Below are positions 1-8,326 of a stretch of DNA of 64,000 bases, one piece after another. The stretch covers positions 1,220,153 to 1,284,152 of the forward strand of contig NZ_OY759744.1 of the NCBI RefSeq assembly GCF_963662735.1. The letters run 5' to 3'. Below the pieces are notes generated by a model. That model had not been told where the DNA came from, did not search any database, and saw nothing but the letters and a program-made list of their open reading frames with translations. A program made the translations under genes and the position numbers. This DNA comes from an uncultured Methanoregula sp. Lineage in GTDB: Archaea; Halobacteriota; Methanomicrobia; Methanomicrobiales; Methanospirillaceae. The first letter of the stretch is position 1; every line of letters starts with the position of its first letter.

Positions 1-1248
1 TTCATCCGATATTTCCCCACGACGGCGGGGGGAGCGTATTGCAGCCCCTGCTTCTGCAGTCTCACTAATTGCTCCACGGATGGATGGGTGGCGGTAATAT
101 TCCCGTATCTCCCGAAGTTCCTCAATACGGGGGATGTTCTCAAGACCCGAGAGCATGATAATGACTGCAATATTCTTTGTATTCATGACAGGATAATCCC
201 CGGATCGGGTTTCAAGGCCGGCAATGCTCCGGTCGATCCATTTCCTCACCGTCATGAACCCTTTCATGGACAGTTCGTGCGTCGGGCCCGCCACAAGGAT
301 GAGCGCTTTATGTGCACTTGTCATATCACAAGGCGTTGAAATCTCGTTGTAGATTGCCTGTTTGGCCAGATCGACAACCCTTGAGGCCTTCTTTTTATTC
401 TCTTCATCAAAGATCCCTTTCGGCCGCAACTGGCCAAGAAAACCCAACGGGTTGTTAGTGGTATGTTCTACGGCATACCCGATCGTGATGAATCCCATGC
501 CCTTCATGGTATTGAGGACTTCCCCGGAATCCAGTACAACCTCCGCAAGATCGATACCCCCGTCGGCCCTGAACTCTCCAGCCCTGAGAATAAGGCTGAT
601 CCTGCGGACTATGGTGTCGTTCAGGAGACGATAGGTGACCATCTGCGGTGAAATCTCCTGTTCCTGTTTCCCGAAACCGAGTCTTTCTACGAACCCTTTC
701 TCGCGGTTCAGTATCTTCTCTTTTAACGCCGCAGTCTTCTTGTACCACGTCTCGTTGTCAAAAAGAATCATGCCGTCAAGGAGTGGCGCGAGGATGTCAA
801 TGTCATCTGCCGCCTTTGCGGACCGCTTTTCCCCCTCGGCAAGGCACGGGAGGGTGACAAGCCCGAAGATCGGTTCAACAATGGCAGACCTGAGTCCGGC
901 AATGACATGCGGAGCAACATCCGTCAGGGATCCGCCAAGACCCAGGCAGATGACGATGGCATCGGTCTCGCCGGACTCAAAGTTCTGGATTTTAGCAATA
1001 ATCTCGCTGATATCGATTGCTGCTGTTGGTGCTGCAGATCTGTTGCGCTCATCGAAATGAGGATCGAGCGGGGGAAAAAATAATTTTGCAGAATCCGGGA
1101 GGGATTCAAGATTTTTGAGACATTCCTCCTCTACATCGACTGCCAGTCCCTGGACACAGGCGACTTTACTGCTCCGCCGGTCGGTTGCATAGAGCCGGTC
1201 CACAATTCTGGAACCTGCCCCCCCCAGTCCAATCGCCACTATTCGCAT
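1..1248 (-). CDS. Tubulin/FtsZ-superfamily GTPase-like protein (3' end outside window)
   Basis: Open frame from an ATG at 1248 down to base 1 with no stop, so the C-terminus lies outside the window (416 codons seen). The N-terminus MRIVAIGLGGAGSRIVDRLY has the glycine-rich nucleotide-binding start of the FtsZ/CetZ fold. Near residue 100 there is a second glycine loop (CLGLGGSLTDVAPHV) at the place of the tubulin signature GGGTG(S/T)G, but it is degenerate. Such proteins polymerise with GTP and act in division or cell shape; the altered loop makes this a divergent, noncanonical member whose role I cannot state. It is divergent from mer. The superfamily call is fairly good; the subfamily (CetZ versus other FtsZ-like) is open. 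Confidence 0.68.
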   Translation of the reverse strand, partial: MRIVAIGLGGAGSRIVDRLYATDRRSSKVACVQGLAVDVEEECLKNLESLPDSAKLFFPPLDPHFDERNRSAAPTAAIDISEIIAKIQNFESGETDAIVICLGLGGSLTDVAPHVIAGLRSAIVEPIFGLVTLPCLAEGEKRSAKAADDIDILAPLLDGMILFDNETWYKKTAALKEKILNREKGFVERLGFGKQEQEISPQMVTYRLLNDTIVRRISLILRAGEFRADGGIDLAEVVLDSGEVLNTMKGMGFITIGYAVEHTTNNPLGFLGQLRPKGIFDEENKKKASRVVDLAKQAIYNEISTPCDMTSAHKALILVAGPTHELSMKGFMTVRKWIDRSIAGLETRSGDYPVMNTKNIAVIIMLSGLENIPRIEELREIREYYRHPSIRGAISETAEAGAAIRSPRRRGEISDE

Positions 1249-1600
1249 ATGGTCAGCCTGTAACACCGATCGAGTCCGTAGTCAGATGTGAGGTACAATA
1301 ACACTGGAATAGAATTCCTTGTCGAAGTTCAATATCTTATAGGATCATTGTTCCCTCTTAAAAAAAATGTGTCCTTTGGAGCACTCATGATCCCATGCAA
1401 TGAATTGCCGGAAACCCCAAATGATGCTTTAAATAGTCCGATCCTCCTGCGTTTATCTCCGCTGGACGGATTATAATCCGGGTGTGTCTTAATCAAACGT
1501 CAGATTGTCCTGATTTGGCGGAAATCCTCCAGAGGGAACAACATAAAATCATAATTTATTTAAACGCGTGTACGGTAATACTCAATAAGGTGAACAAACC
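1249..1600. promoter_or_regulatory. Divergent intergenic region with mer promoter
   Basis: Non-coding stretch between two divergent genes. A TATA-like element TTTATTTAAA at about 1555-1564 lies some 20-25 bp before the presumed mer start of transcription. An AAGGTG ribosome binding site at 1587-1592 precedes the TTG start codon. I see no convincing small gene here. Confidence 0.55.
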
Positions 1601-2587
1601 TTGACATATGGAATTGAATTTGTACCAGGAAATGTCAATGTAAAGCAAGTTGTTAACTTCTGTAAACTTGCTGAATCCAAAGACATTGATTTCGCATGGA
1701 TCACCAACCACTACAACAACCGCCACTGCTACCCCACCCTTGCCGCCATTGCGCAGGCAACCACGTCCCTCAAGATGGGACCGGGTATCATGAATGCATT
1801 CACCGACACTCCGGCTGCAATGGCATCCTTTGCCTGCACCCTGAATGAGATTTCCGATGGACGTGCCGTTCTCGGTATCGGACCCGGTGACCTCTCAACC
1901 CTCCCGAAGCTGGCAATCAACCCCGAGAAGCCGGTTGGCCGCCTCGAGGAAGCTGTTGTGCAGATCCGCAAGCTCTGCTCCGGTGAGGAAGTCAAGAAGT
2001 CCGGACTCCAGTTCTTCGACTACGACGGTGCAAAGCTTACCGGTGTCACACTCCCCGGCAAGAAGGGCATCCCGATGTACATCGGTGCACAGGGCCCCAA
2101 GGTACTCGACCTCGCCGGAAGAATCGGTGACGGTGCACTGATCAACGCATCCAACCCCAAGGACTTCGCCATTGCAATCCCGATCATCAAGGCAGCCTGC
2201 GACAAGGTAGGCAAGAAGAACTTTGATGTTGGTGCATACACGGCAATGTCAATCGACCAGAGCGAGAAGAAGGCACGCAATGCAGCAAAGATCGTTGCAG
2301 CATTCATTGCAGCCGGCTCCCCGCCCGACCTCCTGACCCGCCACGGCCTCGACCTCAACAATGTTGCAAAGATCAAGGCAGCACTCGGCAAGTTCGACTT
2401 CAAGACTGTCGGAGAACTCGTCGGCGACAAGGAAATCGATGCATTCACCATTGCAGGAACCCCTGACATGGTCAAGCAGAAGTGTGAAGACCTCACCAAG
2501 GCCGGTGTGACCCAGATCATCTTCGGTTCACCACTTGGTCCGGACATGACCAACTCGATCCGCCTCCTCGGCAAGTACGTCGTATAA
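1601..2587 (+). CDS. mer: F420-dependent 5,10-methylenetetrahydromethanopterin reductase
   Basis: Reduces methylene-H4MPT to methyl-H4MPT with F420H2 in the cytoplasm, the step before Mtr. The protein is 328 aa, normal for Mer. It opens TYGIEFVPGN and carries the luciferase-like TIM-barrel features of the family, such as WITNHYNNRHCYPTLAA and GPGIMNAFTDTPAAMASFA. The start is TTG at 1601: an AAGGTG lies 8 bases upstream and the nearby ATG at 1608 is out of frame. Other pathway genes are in the window (mtd, mtr, mcr, fwd, ftr), but mer has its own promoter. Identification is secure. Confidence 0.95.
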   Translation: MTYGIEFVPGNVNVKQVVNFCKLAESKDIDFAWITNHYNNRHCYPTLAAIAQATTSLKMGPGIMNAFTDTPAAMASFACTLNEISDGRAVLGIGPGDLSTLPKLAINPEKPVGRLEEAVVQIRKLCSGEEVKKSGLQFFDYDGAKLTGVTLPGKKGIPMYIGAQGPKVLDLAGRIGDGALINASNPKDFAIAIPIIKAACDKVGKKNFDVGAYTAMSIDQSEKKARNAAKIVAAFIAAGSPPDLLTRHGLDLNNVAKIKAALGKFDFKTVGELVGDKEIDAFTIAGTPDMVKQKCEDLTKAGVTQIIFGSPLGPDMTNSIRLLGKYVV

Positions 2588-3242
2588 GTGCGGAACAATA
2601 CCTGTCAGGAGTACTCCTGGAAAGGCAGTACATCCCGACAGATATTATCAATCCTTTTTTGGCATCTTTTCCATAGTCATCGATTGTCTTCACGTCAACA
2701 ACCTGCGTGCGGAGAACCCAGGCTCTTGTGATCTTCGCCTCCTGGATCGCGTGTCGTCCATATACATTATGCCATTCCGGGAGCCATTTCCTGCAAAGAA
2801 ATTCGCAGGAGCAATCAATCTCCGGAATTTTTTTTCAAGCGCCCCCTCCCCCTCTGCCCGTTTTTTTCCAGGCAATCCCTGCCTTCACGGTACGGCCAGT
2901 CACGCCGGAGAAACATGTTCACTGTTAGATAATTATCCAACAGTTGGGTAATTATCCAACTGTTGGCATGTTTACTAACACCCTGTGATCACGACTGGAT
3001 TATTTTAAGCAGGGTCTGTTGTGAAAATGTGCTCTGAAAACGTGCACCCGATGGGAATGCCGGTTCACGTCAGGTGCTCTTTCGAATGCGTCTGTCTTTT
3101 GTTCTGCTGACCGGGGATAAGAAAAGAGATGGAATCTCTCGAAAAACATTTCTATTATCCTGTACCGAAAACCCGCCGCCGGCAAACCAGTCCGCGTGCA
3201 AACGACTATTTGATCCTGCCGGAAATACTATCCTGAACAGGT
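2588..3242. promoter_or_regulatory. Long intergenic region between mer and the GalT-like gene
   Basis: No convincing gene in 655 bases; the short open frames lack ribosome binding sites and recognisable content. It holds the iterated palindrome array at 2924-2979 (separate entry) and, just after it, an AT-rich TATA-like run (TTATTTTAAG) near 2999-3008. Transcription from there would give a leader of about 200 bases before the GalT-like gene. Confidence 0.5.
2924..2979. repeat. Three iterated 18-bp palindromic operator-like sites
   Basis: Half-sites GTTRG occur at 2924, 2943 and 2962 and their complements CYAAC at 2937, 2956 and 2975, each spaced exactly 19 bp. This gives three tandem 18-bp palindromes of the form GTTGG-N8-CCAAC separated by one base. 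The first two share the core (A/G)TAATTAT; the third (CATGTTTA) diverges. Such phased, self-complementary repeats are typical of cooperative binding by a dimeric winged-helix or HTH regulator. The regulator and the controlled gene are unknown; the GalT-like gene downstream is the obvious candidate. Confidence 0.75.
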
Positions 3243-4172
3243 ATGTTTTCGGTCAGAGAAGTTATCACCAGCAGGGGCACATTACAATATCGCAAAGAGC
3301 ATCATACCGGGCTTCAGTGCAGGATCAGTCCTGACCGGTTAAAACGGCAGATCGATCAGTCATTATACCTGCCTTCAAATCCAGACGACTGTCCGTTCTG
3401 CCGCGATGCCGTTATGACCGTTACGCCCACCTTTCCTGATGGAAACCGGATCATCCGGGGCGAAAGCGTCACGTTTCCCAACCTGTTTCCCTTCGGTGAA
3501 GGCCATGTTGTAACCGTTATGACCCGTGAACATACGGTTGTCACCTTCAGCCGGCAACAGGTAACAGACGCACTCCTATCGCAGATCGAGGCACTGCGGC
3601 AGGTTGACGGCTATCCCAGCATCAACTGGAACTTCCTTCCCTCCGCGGGGGCAAGCCTCGTACATCCCCATATGCAGGGTCTTTCGGATTCCCGCCCGTC
3701 GCATATTATCGAGATCTATCGCACTGCAGGCGAGCAGTACCGCAAAAAACAGGGACGGAATTATTGGGAGGCGGTACTGGAGCAGGAACGAGCCTCTGAC
3801 CGGTACCTGTTTGGCGATGAAATACTCTGGTCTGCCCATGCAGTACCGGTTGGTGAGCGTGAGGTGCGGGGCATCCTCCCCATCGCCTCTCTTGACGAAA
3901 TAGGGGACTTCGTGGATCTCCTGACACGGGGCATACTTGAGATCATCTCACTATACCGGGAACTGGGAACCCATGCGTTCAACATGTCCATTTTTTTTGA
4001 TAAGCGTGGCACGGATCATGGATTTCGGGCATTCTGCTCCATGATCTCCCGGATCAACCCCAATCCATCATCCACAAGCGATTCTGCATTCATGGAACGG
4101 CTTCATCTGGAACCGGTAATAATGACGCTTCCCGAAGACCTTGGAAAATTCTATAAAAAAGAGAAAAAATAA
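3243..4172 (+). CDS. Galactose-1-phosphate uridylyltransferase-like (HIT superfamily) protein
   Basis: Nucleotidyl transferase of the GalT branch of the HIT superfamily, 309 aa. It has the zinc-type CPFC at residues 50-53 and the catalytic HPHMQ motif at 141-145 within NWNFLPSAGASLVHPHMQ. GalT enzymes swap UMP between UDP-glucose and galactose-1-phosphate through a uridylylated His; the true sugar or nucleotide substrate here is not evident. The start is the first ATG after an in-frame TGA at 3234-3236; the ribosome binding site is weak. It is convergent with mtd and 70 bp or more from any sugar gene, so context does not narrow the role. Confidence 0.75.
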   Translation: MFSVREVITSRGTLQYRKEHHTGLQCRISPDRLKRQIDQSLYLPSNPDDCPFCRDAVMTVTPTFPDGNRIIRGESVTFPNLFPFGEGHVVTVMTREHTVVTFSRQQVTDALLSQIEALRQVDGYPSINWNFLPSAGASLVHPHMQGLSDSRPSHIIEIYRTAGEQYRKKQGRNYWEAVLEQERASDRYLFGDEILWSAHAVPVGEREVRGILPIASLDEIGDFVDLLTRGILEIISLYRELGTHAFNMSIFFDKRGTDHGFRAFCSMISRINPNPSSTSDSAFMERLHLEPVIMTLPEDLGKFYKKEKK

Positions 4173-4178
4173 GAAAAT

Positions 4179-5021
4179 TTACTCGAATTTTGCAACGAGT
4201 TTGGTCTTGCGGACGAGGACGCCATCCTTCTTGTGGGGCTGGCGGAGAATACAGTCGCCTGCTTTCTCGATCTCGCGGGCCTCGTCACAAAGCTGGGCTG
4301 CGACCTTCATCATTTCGTGGGCGCTTGCAACGATCGGGATGTACTTCTCCCATTCCTTGGTCATGAAGCAGCCCTTGACGTTCTGTCCTGCAACTGCCAT
4401 GGCGATCTCGTGGGCAGCGCGTGCTTTTGCGAGTGCATAGTTGTTGGTGAACTCCCCGTCGACTGCCTTGTCAGTGGTCATGATGATCTTCGGGAGCTCG
4501 AGTTCTGTGCCCTTCTTGCCGGCCTTGACCTGGTCGATGACCTTGTCAACAGCGAGCTGGAGTTTGCGGAATGCACCGGTCATTGCCAGGACTTTGACAA
4601 GGTTGCCGTTGAAGTCAGCCATCTCGACGGGGTCGAGGAACTCTCTGCGGGCGCCGATCATCGAGTCGGCCTTCATGATGATGTAGCCGAACCGGGTGTC
4701 AGCCTTGACTGCTTCCCATTCCTTCTTGGTAGTTACATCATCAGTAATGATGATAGTCGGGATACCTGCCTTCGCAAGTTCCTCGCGGGCTCCGGTCGGG
4801 CCGGGGAGAACGCCGTTGGGGGAGACAACGATAGCGAAGTCGGGCTTGTATGCCTTCAGGTTGGAAACCACACGGTCGACATCTGCCGGCTCGAGTTTCG
4901 TTCCACTGGTCGCCATGAATGTCTGCATGTCTTCACGGTCTGCTCTCTCGTCGAGGAGCAGCTCTGCCATTACACCACTTGCAATGTTGCCGAGTTTTGC
5001 AACGCCTACTTTAACAACCAT
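4179..5021 (-). CDS. mtd: F420-dependent methylenetetrahydromethanopterin dehydrogenase
   Basis: Interconverts methenyl- and methylene-H4MPT with F420, directly before the Mer step. It is 280 aa, the normal Mtd length, and begins [20 protein letters not shown], a strongly conserved Mtd N-terminus. [20 protein letters not shown] follows in the expected position. A GAGGTGA ribosome binding site precedes the ATG and a clear TATA box lies about 50 bp upstream, so it is transcribed alone and divergently from the Tfx-type regulator. Identification is secure. Confidence 0.96.
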   Translation of the reverse strand: MVVKVGVAKLGNIASGVMAELLLDERADREDMQTFMATSGTKLEPADVDRVVSNLKAYKPDFAIVVSPNGVLPGPTGAREELAKAGIPTIIITDDVTTKKEWEAVKADTRFGYIIMKADSMIGARREFLDPVEMADFNGNLVKVLAMTGAFRKLQLAVDKVIDQVKAGKKGTELELPKIIMTTDKAVDGEFTNNYALAKARAAHEIAMAVAGQNVKGCFMTKEWEKYIPIVASAHEMMKVAAQLCDEAREIEKAGDCILRQPHKKDGVLVRKTKLVAKFE

Positions 5022-5070
5022 CTAATTCACCTCGATATTTTTTTATGACACGTTATTATGACCCGGTATT

Positions 5071-5091
5071 GATATAAACATTTTGAAATGT
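5071..5091 (-). promoter_or_regulatory. mtd promoter with abutting palindrome
   Basis: On the minus strand the TATA element reads TTTATATC (plus 5071-5078). Immediately upstream of it, overlapping by one base, is a perfect palindrome ACATTT-TG-AAATGT at 5078-5091, exactly where the BRE and transcription factor B contact the DNA. This placement suits a regulator that helps or blocks TFB/TBP. The adjacent divergent Tfx-type gene is a candidate, but that link is inference. Confidence 0.55.
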
Positions 5092-5226
5092 CTTCTCTCG
5101 TCGGAGAAACTACCGTTGCAGAATAAATCCGGTTATATTATTATCTTTTATCATAACCCCATCCAGCATTGCGGATTCAGCTGAGTTAACGAAAAGTGTT
5201 TAAGTTTAAATAGAAAATTTGTTACT

Positions 5227-5631
5227 ATGAAAGACGGGCTGCTCACGGAACGCCAGATGGAGGTCCTCAGGTATCGAAAGCAGGGGCTGACCCAGCAGCA
5301 GATCGCCGATATCATCTCCACATCGAAGGCAAATGTCTGCACTATCGAAAAGAGCGCAATGGAAAATATCCGGAGGGCCAAAGAGACTCTGGAATTCCTG
5401 TACACTCTTGATGCAACCCATTTGTGCACGGTTCCCTCCGGTACAGATCTCTTCGATGTTCCTGCAATTGTTTTCGGTGAGGCAGAAAAGATCAATATCA
5501 AGGTAAAATACGACACAATCTCGCTGATCAATCGTCTGAGGGAATCCCGGCCTCAGTGCTGCAAAGCCAGATGCATGTGTGAAGATGTAATCGTATACAT
5601 AACCGATCAGGGCGAACTCTATTTCGGATAA
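5227..5631 (+). CDS. tfx: Tfx-family DNA-binding transcriptional regulator
   Basis: 134 aa. Residues about 5-50 form a sigma-70 region 4/LuxR-like helix-turn-helix (LLTERQMEVLRYRKQGLTQQ, then IADIISTSKANVCTIEKSA), followed by a C-terminal domain with clustered cysteines (QCCKARCMC). This is the architecture of Tfx, reported to bind downstream of the fmdECB (formylmethanofuran dehydrogenase) promoter in Methanothermobacter. No ribosome binding site precedes the ATG, and the TATA-like run TTTAAGTTTAAAT at about 5200-5213 sits close enough for a leaderless message. It is divergent from mtd, which supports a link to methanogenesis control. Confidence 0.8.
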   Translation: MKDGLLTERQMEVLRYRKQGLTQQQIADIISTSKANVCTIEKSAMENIRRAKETLEFLYTLDATHLCTVPSGTDLFDVPAIVFGEAEKINIKVKYDTISLINRLRESRPQCCKARCMCEDVIVYITDQGELYFG

Positions 5632-5722
5632 GACTCGACTAATATTCTTTGACTAATAAAATTCCCGGAAACCGTGTCCGCTAAAAAAAAATGCCGATCC
5701 CATGGGACGGATGTGGCATATG

Positions 5723-5729
5723 TTTATAT
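5723..5729 (+). promoter_or_regulatory. TATA box for structured RNA / ribosomal operon
   Basis: TTTATAT at 5723-5729 is one of the best archaeal TATA boxes in the window and predicts initiation near 5750. No equally good box lies between 6163 and the uL3 start at 6302, so this promoter could drive both the structured RNA and the ribosomal protein operon. Confidence 0.6.
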
Positions 5730-5749
5730 CCTCTTTTATGCAATAATTA

Positions 5750-6240
5750 AGGAAGCCGATATGAGGTTATCCTTAACGAAACACCCGTGCTGATACGAAA
5801 ATCAGCATAGCTGGTGTTTCTGTTAACGGCGGAACCGTACCTCCAGACACAAGGATGACGGTTGTGCCGTGGGTATCCCCCGATTGGTGGATCCCTCCGG
5901 AAGGAGGGGTATCCCGAGAAGGAGTTGTGATTCGTCACAACAGGCTGACAGAGTGGGTCTGATTAGGGCGCATGGGTCGACGTTCGTGCAACGAGCCTTT
6001 TCCCCCTGCACAAAAGCAGGTGGATGCGTCAAAAGTCAGGATCTTCTTTCGCGAGACAGGAATGCTGGTGCACACCGGCAAGCGATGAGTAATCTCATGC
6101 GCATCTCCGTAACCGAGTGAAACCATTCAAGGTCCCCCGTGACCGTTATCCATTAATGGATAGCCATGGGCTCATGACCCCGGGAATGGGTTCCTCGTGT
6201 CGCGTGTTGGCTTCAAAGCGAAGTTATCACACAATCTCGG
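5750..6240 (+). ncRNA. Unassigned highly structured RNA or long operon leader
   Basis: No plausible protein is encoded, but the stretch is packed with stable hairpins. TTAACGAAACACC (5773-5785) pairs with 5813-5826 over 13 bp with one bulge, capped by GCTGAT/ATCAGC (5789-5794/5801-5806). CCCTCC-GGAA-GGAGGG (5893-5908) has a GNRA loop. GTTGTGA-TTCG-TCACAAC (5924-5941) has a UUCG loop. Others are CCTGC/GCAGG (6005-6020) inside CGCAT/ATGCG (5969-6028), GCTGG/CCGGC (6064-6079), ATGAG/CTCAT (6085-6098) and TATCCA-TTAA-TGGATA (6147-6162). I looked for the GAGGAAAGUC core of RNase P RNA, the SRP helix 8 motif and 5S or tRNA signatures and found none. It is either an independent RNA or the leader of the uL3 operon. 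Confidence 0.6.
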
Positions 6241-6301
6241 ATTAATCAAAATTCGTGTCGCAGTGAGAATAACCTACACGCAGTAAAGGATTGATTAACA
6301 C

Positions 6302-7315
6302 ATGCCAAAAATTAACAGACCACGCCGTGGCTCTCTTGCATTCAGCCCAAGAAAGCGTGCAAAGAGCCCAATCCCGAAGTATCAATCGTGGCCTCTTTAC
6401 GAGGGAGCACCGATCCTGCAGGGGTTTGCCGGATACAAAGTGGGTATGACGCATGTTATCATGGTGGATGACCACAAGAGCAGCCCCACCGAGGGTAAGG
6501 AAATCATGGTGCCCGTCACCGTTATTGAAGTTCCCTCGATGAAAGTCGCTGCAATCCGTGCATACTCCAGAGATACCTACGGCAAACACGCACTTACCGA
6601 AGTCTGGGCCGATCAGCTCGACAGCATCCTTGGCCGCCGTATCACTATGCCCAAGGACTACAATGGGGAAGTTGCCAGGAAGAAATTGTCCGATGCAGTT
6701 GCAGCAGGTATTGTTGCGGAACTCCATGCAGTTACCTACACGCAGCCGGCAGCACTTTCCGGAGTTCCCAAGAAAGTTCCGGACCTTATGGAAATCAAGG
6801 TTGGCGGAACCGACCTCAACAAACAGCTGGAATTCGCGCTGGGACTTCTTGGAAAGGAAGTTACCCTGAATAACGTAGTCCAGACCGGGGGATTTGCAGA
6901 TATCACTGCAATCACTACCGGAAAAGGAACCCAGGGAGCCGTGAAACGCTGGGGTATTGCGCTGCGCAAGCGCAAGCACTCCGTCGGTGGCAAAGAACGC
7001 CACATTGGTACCCTTGGACCCTGGAACCCTCACCACGTCAGGTGGCAGGTTCCCCAGGTAGGTCAGTTGGGATTCCAGCAGCGCACCGAGTTCAACAAGC
7101 GGATTTTGAAGTTCAGCGAAAATGCCAGTGAGATAACTCCCGCAGGGGGTTTCATCAACTACGGTATTCTCAAGAACCCGTACGTGCTGGTAAAGGGATC
7201 CATTCCCGGTCCGGTAAAGCGGCTTATCCGTATCCGCCCGGCAATACGCGTTGGAGAACATGTCGTCAGGATGCCGGCAATCCAGTTTGTGAGTGTCCAG
7301 AGCAAGCAGGGATGA
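6302..7315 (+). CDS. rpl3: 50S ribosomal protein uL3 (L3)
   Basis: First gene of the S10-like ribosomal operon, 337 aa, standard for archaeal/eukaryotic-type L3. The N-terminus [18 protein letters not shown] is the conserved family opening; the central loop that reaches the peptidyl transferase centre includes [20 protein letters not shown]. It is followed after 6 bp by rpl4. The 600-base structured region upstream probably contains its promoter. Confidence 0.97.
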   Translation: MPKINRPRRGSLAFSPRKRAKSPIPKYQSWPLYEGAPILQGFAGYKVGMTHVIMVDDHKSSPTEGKEIMVPVTVIEVPSMKVAAIRAYSRDTYGKHALTEVWADQLDSILGRRITMPKDYNGEVARKKLSDAVAAGIVAELHAVTYTQPAALSGVPKKVPDLMEIKVGGTDLNKQLEFALGLLGKEVTLNNVVQTGGFADITAITTGKGTQGAVKRWGIALRKRKHSVGGKERHIGTLGPWNPHHVRWQVPQVGQLGFQQRTEFNKRILKFSENASEITPAGGFINYGILKNPYVLVKGSIPGPVKRLIRIRPAIRVGEHVVRMPAIQFVSVQSKQG

Positions 7316-7321
7316 TCAGAG

Positions 7322-8068
7322 ATGAAAGCACAGGTTAAAACACTGGATGGCGGAGTTACCAAGAGTATCGATCTTCCGGAAATTTTCTCCGAAGAGTACC
7401 GCCCCGATCTGATCAAGAAAGCTGTCATGGCGCTCCAGAGCACCCGGAGACAGCCGCACGGTTCACACCCATTTGCAGGAATCCGCTCGTCAGCAGTAGG
7501 CTGGGGTAGCGGTCGTGGTTCGTCCCACGTCCCCCGTATCAGGAACGGTTCCCGCGCAGCAAAAGTCCCGCAGGCAAAAGGCGGACGTGAAGCACACCCC
7601 CCGAAGGTTGAGAAAGTTCTGATCAAGGAGATCAACCAGAAGGAAAAACACAAAGCCTTCCGCTCGGCAGTAGCCGCAAGCATCAACGAGGAACTCGTCA
7701 AGGGACGCGGTCACCAGTTCGATGGAGCAGTTCCTGTTGTCATTGAGGACAAGTTTGAAACACTCGGTCGCACACAGGACGTCATATCAGCGCTCACAAC
7801 CGCCGGTGTCTACGATGACATCGAACGATCAAAGGCAAGCAAGAAAGTCCGTGCCGGCAGAGGCAAGATGAGAGGCCGCCGGTTCAAGCAGAGGAAGAGC
7901 CTGCTTATTGTTACCGCAGACAAGCTGCTGCTCGCAGCGCGCAACCTTTCTGGTGTGGATGTAGTCACTGTTGACCAGCTGAATGTCGAGCACCTCGCTC
8001 CGGGCATGCAGGCAGGTCGCCTGACCATCTGGACCGAGAGCGCACTTGTACGCCTGGAGGGCAGGTAA
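7322..8068 (+). CDS. rpl4: 50S ribosomal protein uL4 (L4/L1e)
   Basis: 248 aa archaeal L4. Its long internal loop (RRQPHGSHPFAGIRSSAVGW and the following RGSSHVPRIRNGSRAAKVPQ) lines the exit tunnel in known ribosomes. The start ATG at 7322 follows the uL3 stop by 6 bases. The stop is directly abutted by rpl23. Confidence 0.96.
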   Translation: MKAQVKTLDGGVTKSIDLPEIFSEEYRPDLIKKAVMALQSTRRQPHGSHPFAGIRSSAVGWGSGRGSSHVPRIRNGSRAAKVPQAKGGREAHPPKVEKVLIKEINQKEKHKAFRSAVAASINEELVKGRGHQFDGAVPVVIEDKFETLGRTQDVISALTTAGVYDDIERSKASKKVRAGRGKMRGRRFKQRKSLLIVTADKLLLAARNLSGVDVVTVDQLNVEHLAPGMQAGRLTIWTESALVRLEGR

Positions 8069-8317
8069 ATGACCCTTAAATACCCGTTTGTCACGGAAAA
8101 GGCAATGGTCCTTCTCGAGAACCAGAGCAAGCTCCAGTTCCTCGTCACCCGCGAATCGTCCAAGGACGATGTCAAGCGTGAGATCGAGAAGTCATTCGGC
8201 CAGAAGGTCAAGAGTGTCAGGACGCTCATGACCATGCACGGCCAGAAGAAGGCAATCGTGAGTTTTGAGAACGAAAAAGCCGCAGAGGAAATTCTCAGCC
8301 GGCTTGGCATTATGTAG
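8069..8317 (+). CDS. rpl23: 50S ribosomal protein uL23
   Basis: 82 aa, short archaeal form lacking the bacterial N-terminal extension. It begins LKYPFVTEKAMVLLENQSKL, the typical L23 opening. L23 sits at the tunnel exit and is a docking site for SRP and the Sec translocon. The ATG follows the rpl4 stop with no gap, so translation is probably coupled. Confidence 0.96.
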   Translation: MTLKYPFVTEKAMVLLENQSKLQFLVTRESSKDDVKREIEKSFGQKVKSVRTLMTMHGQKKAIVSFENEKAAEEILSRLGIM

Positions 8318-8326
8318 GTGGGGAAC

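Noticed and set aside
5869..6120. 83-codon open frame within the structured region upstream of uL3
   Set aside because: No ribosome binding site, no recognisable content, and it runs through the UUCG- and loop-capped hairpins. RNA structure explains the sequence better.
5750..6240. Structured region as RNase P RNA or SRP RNA
   Set aside because: I looked for the GAGGAAAGUC core and the paired ACAG element of RNase P and for the SRP helix 8 asymmetric loop. The GGAA-capped hairpin lacks the SRP flanking bases. A covariance-model scan is still needed.
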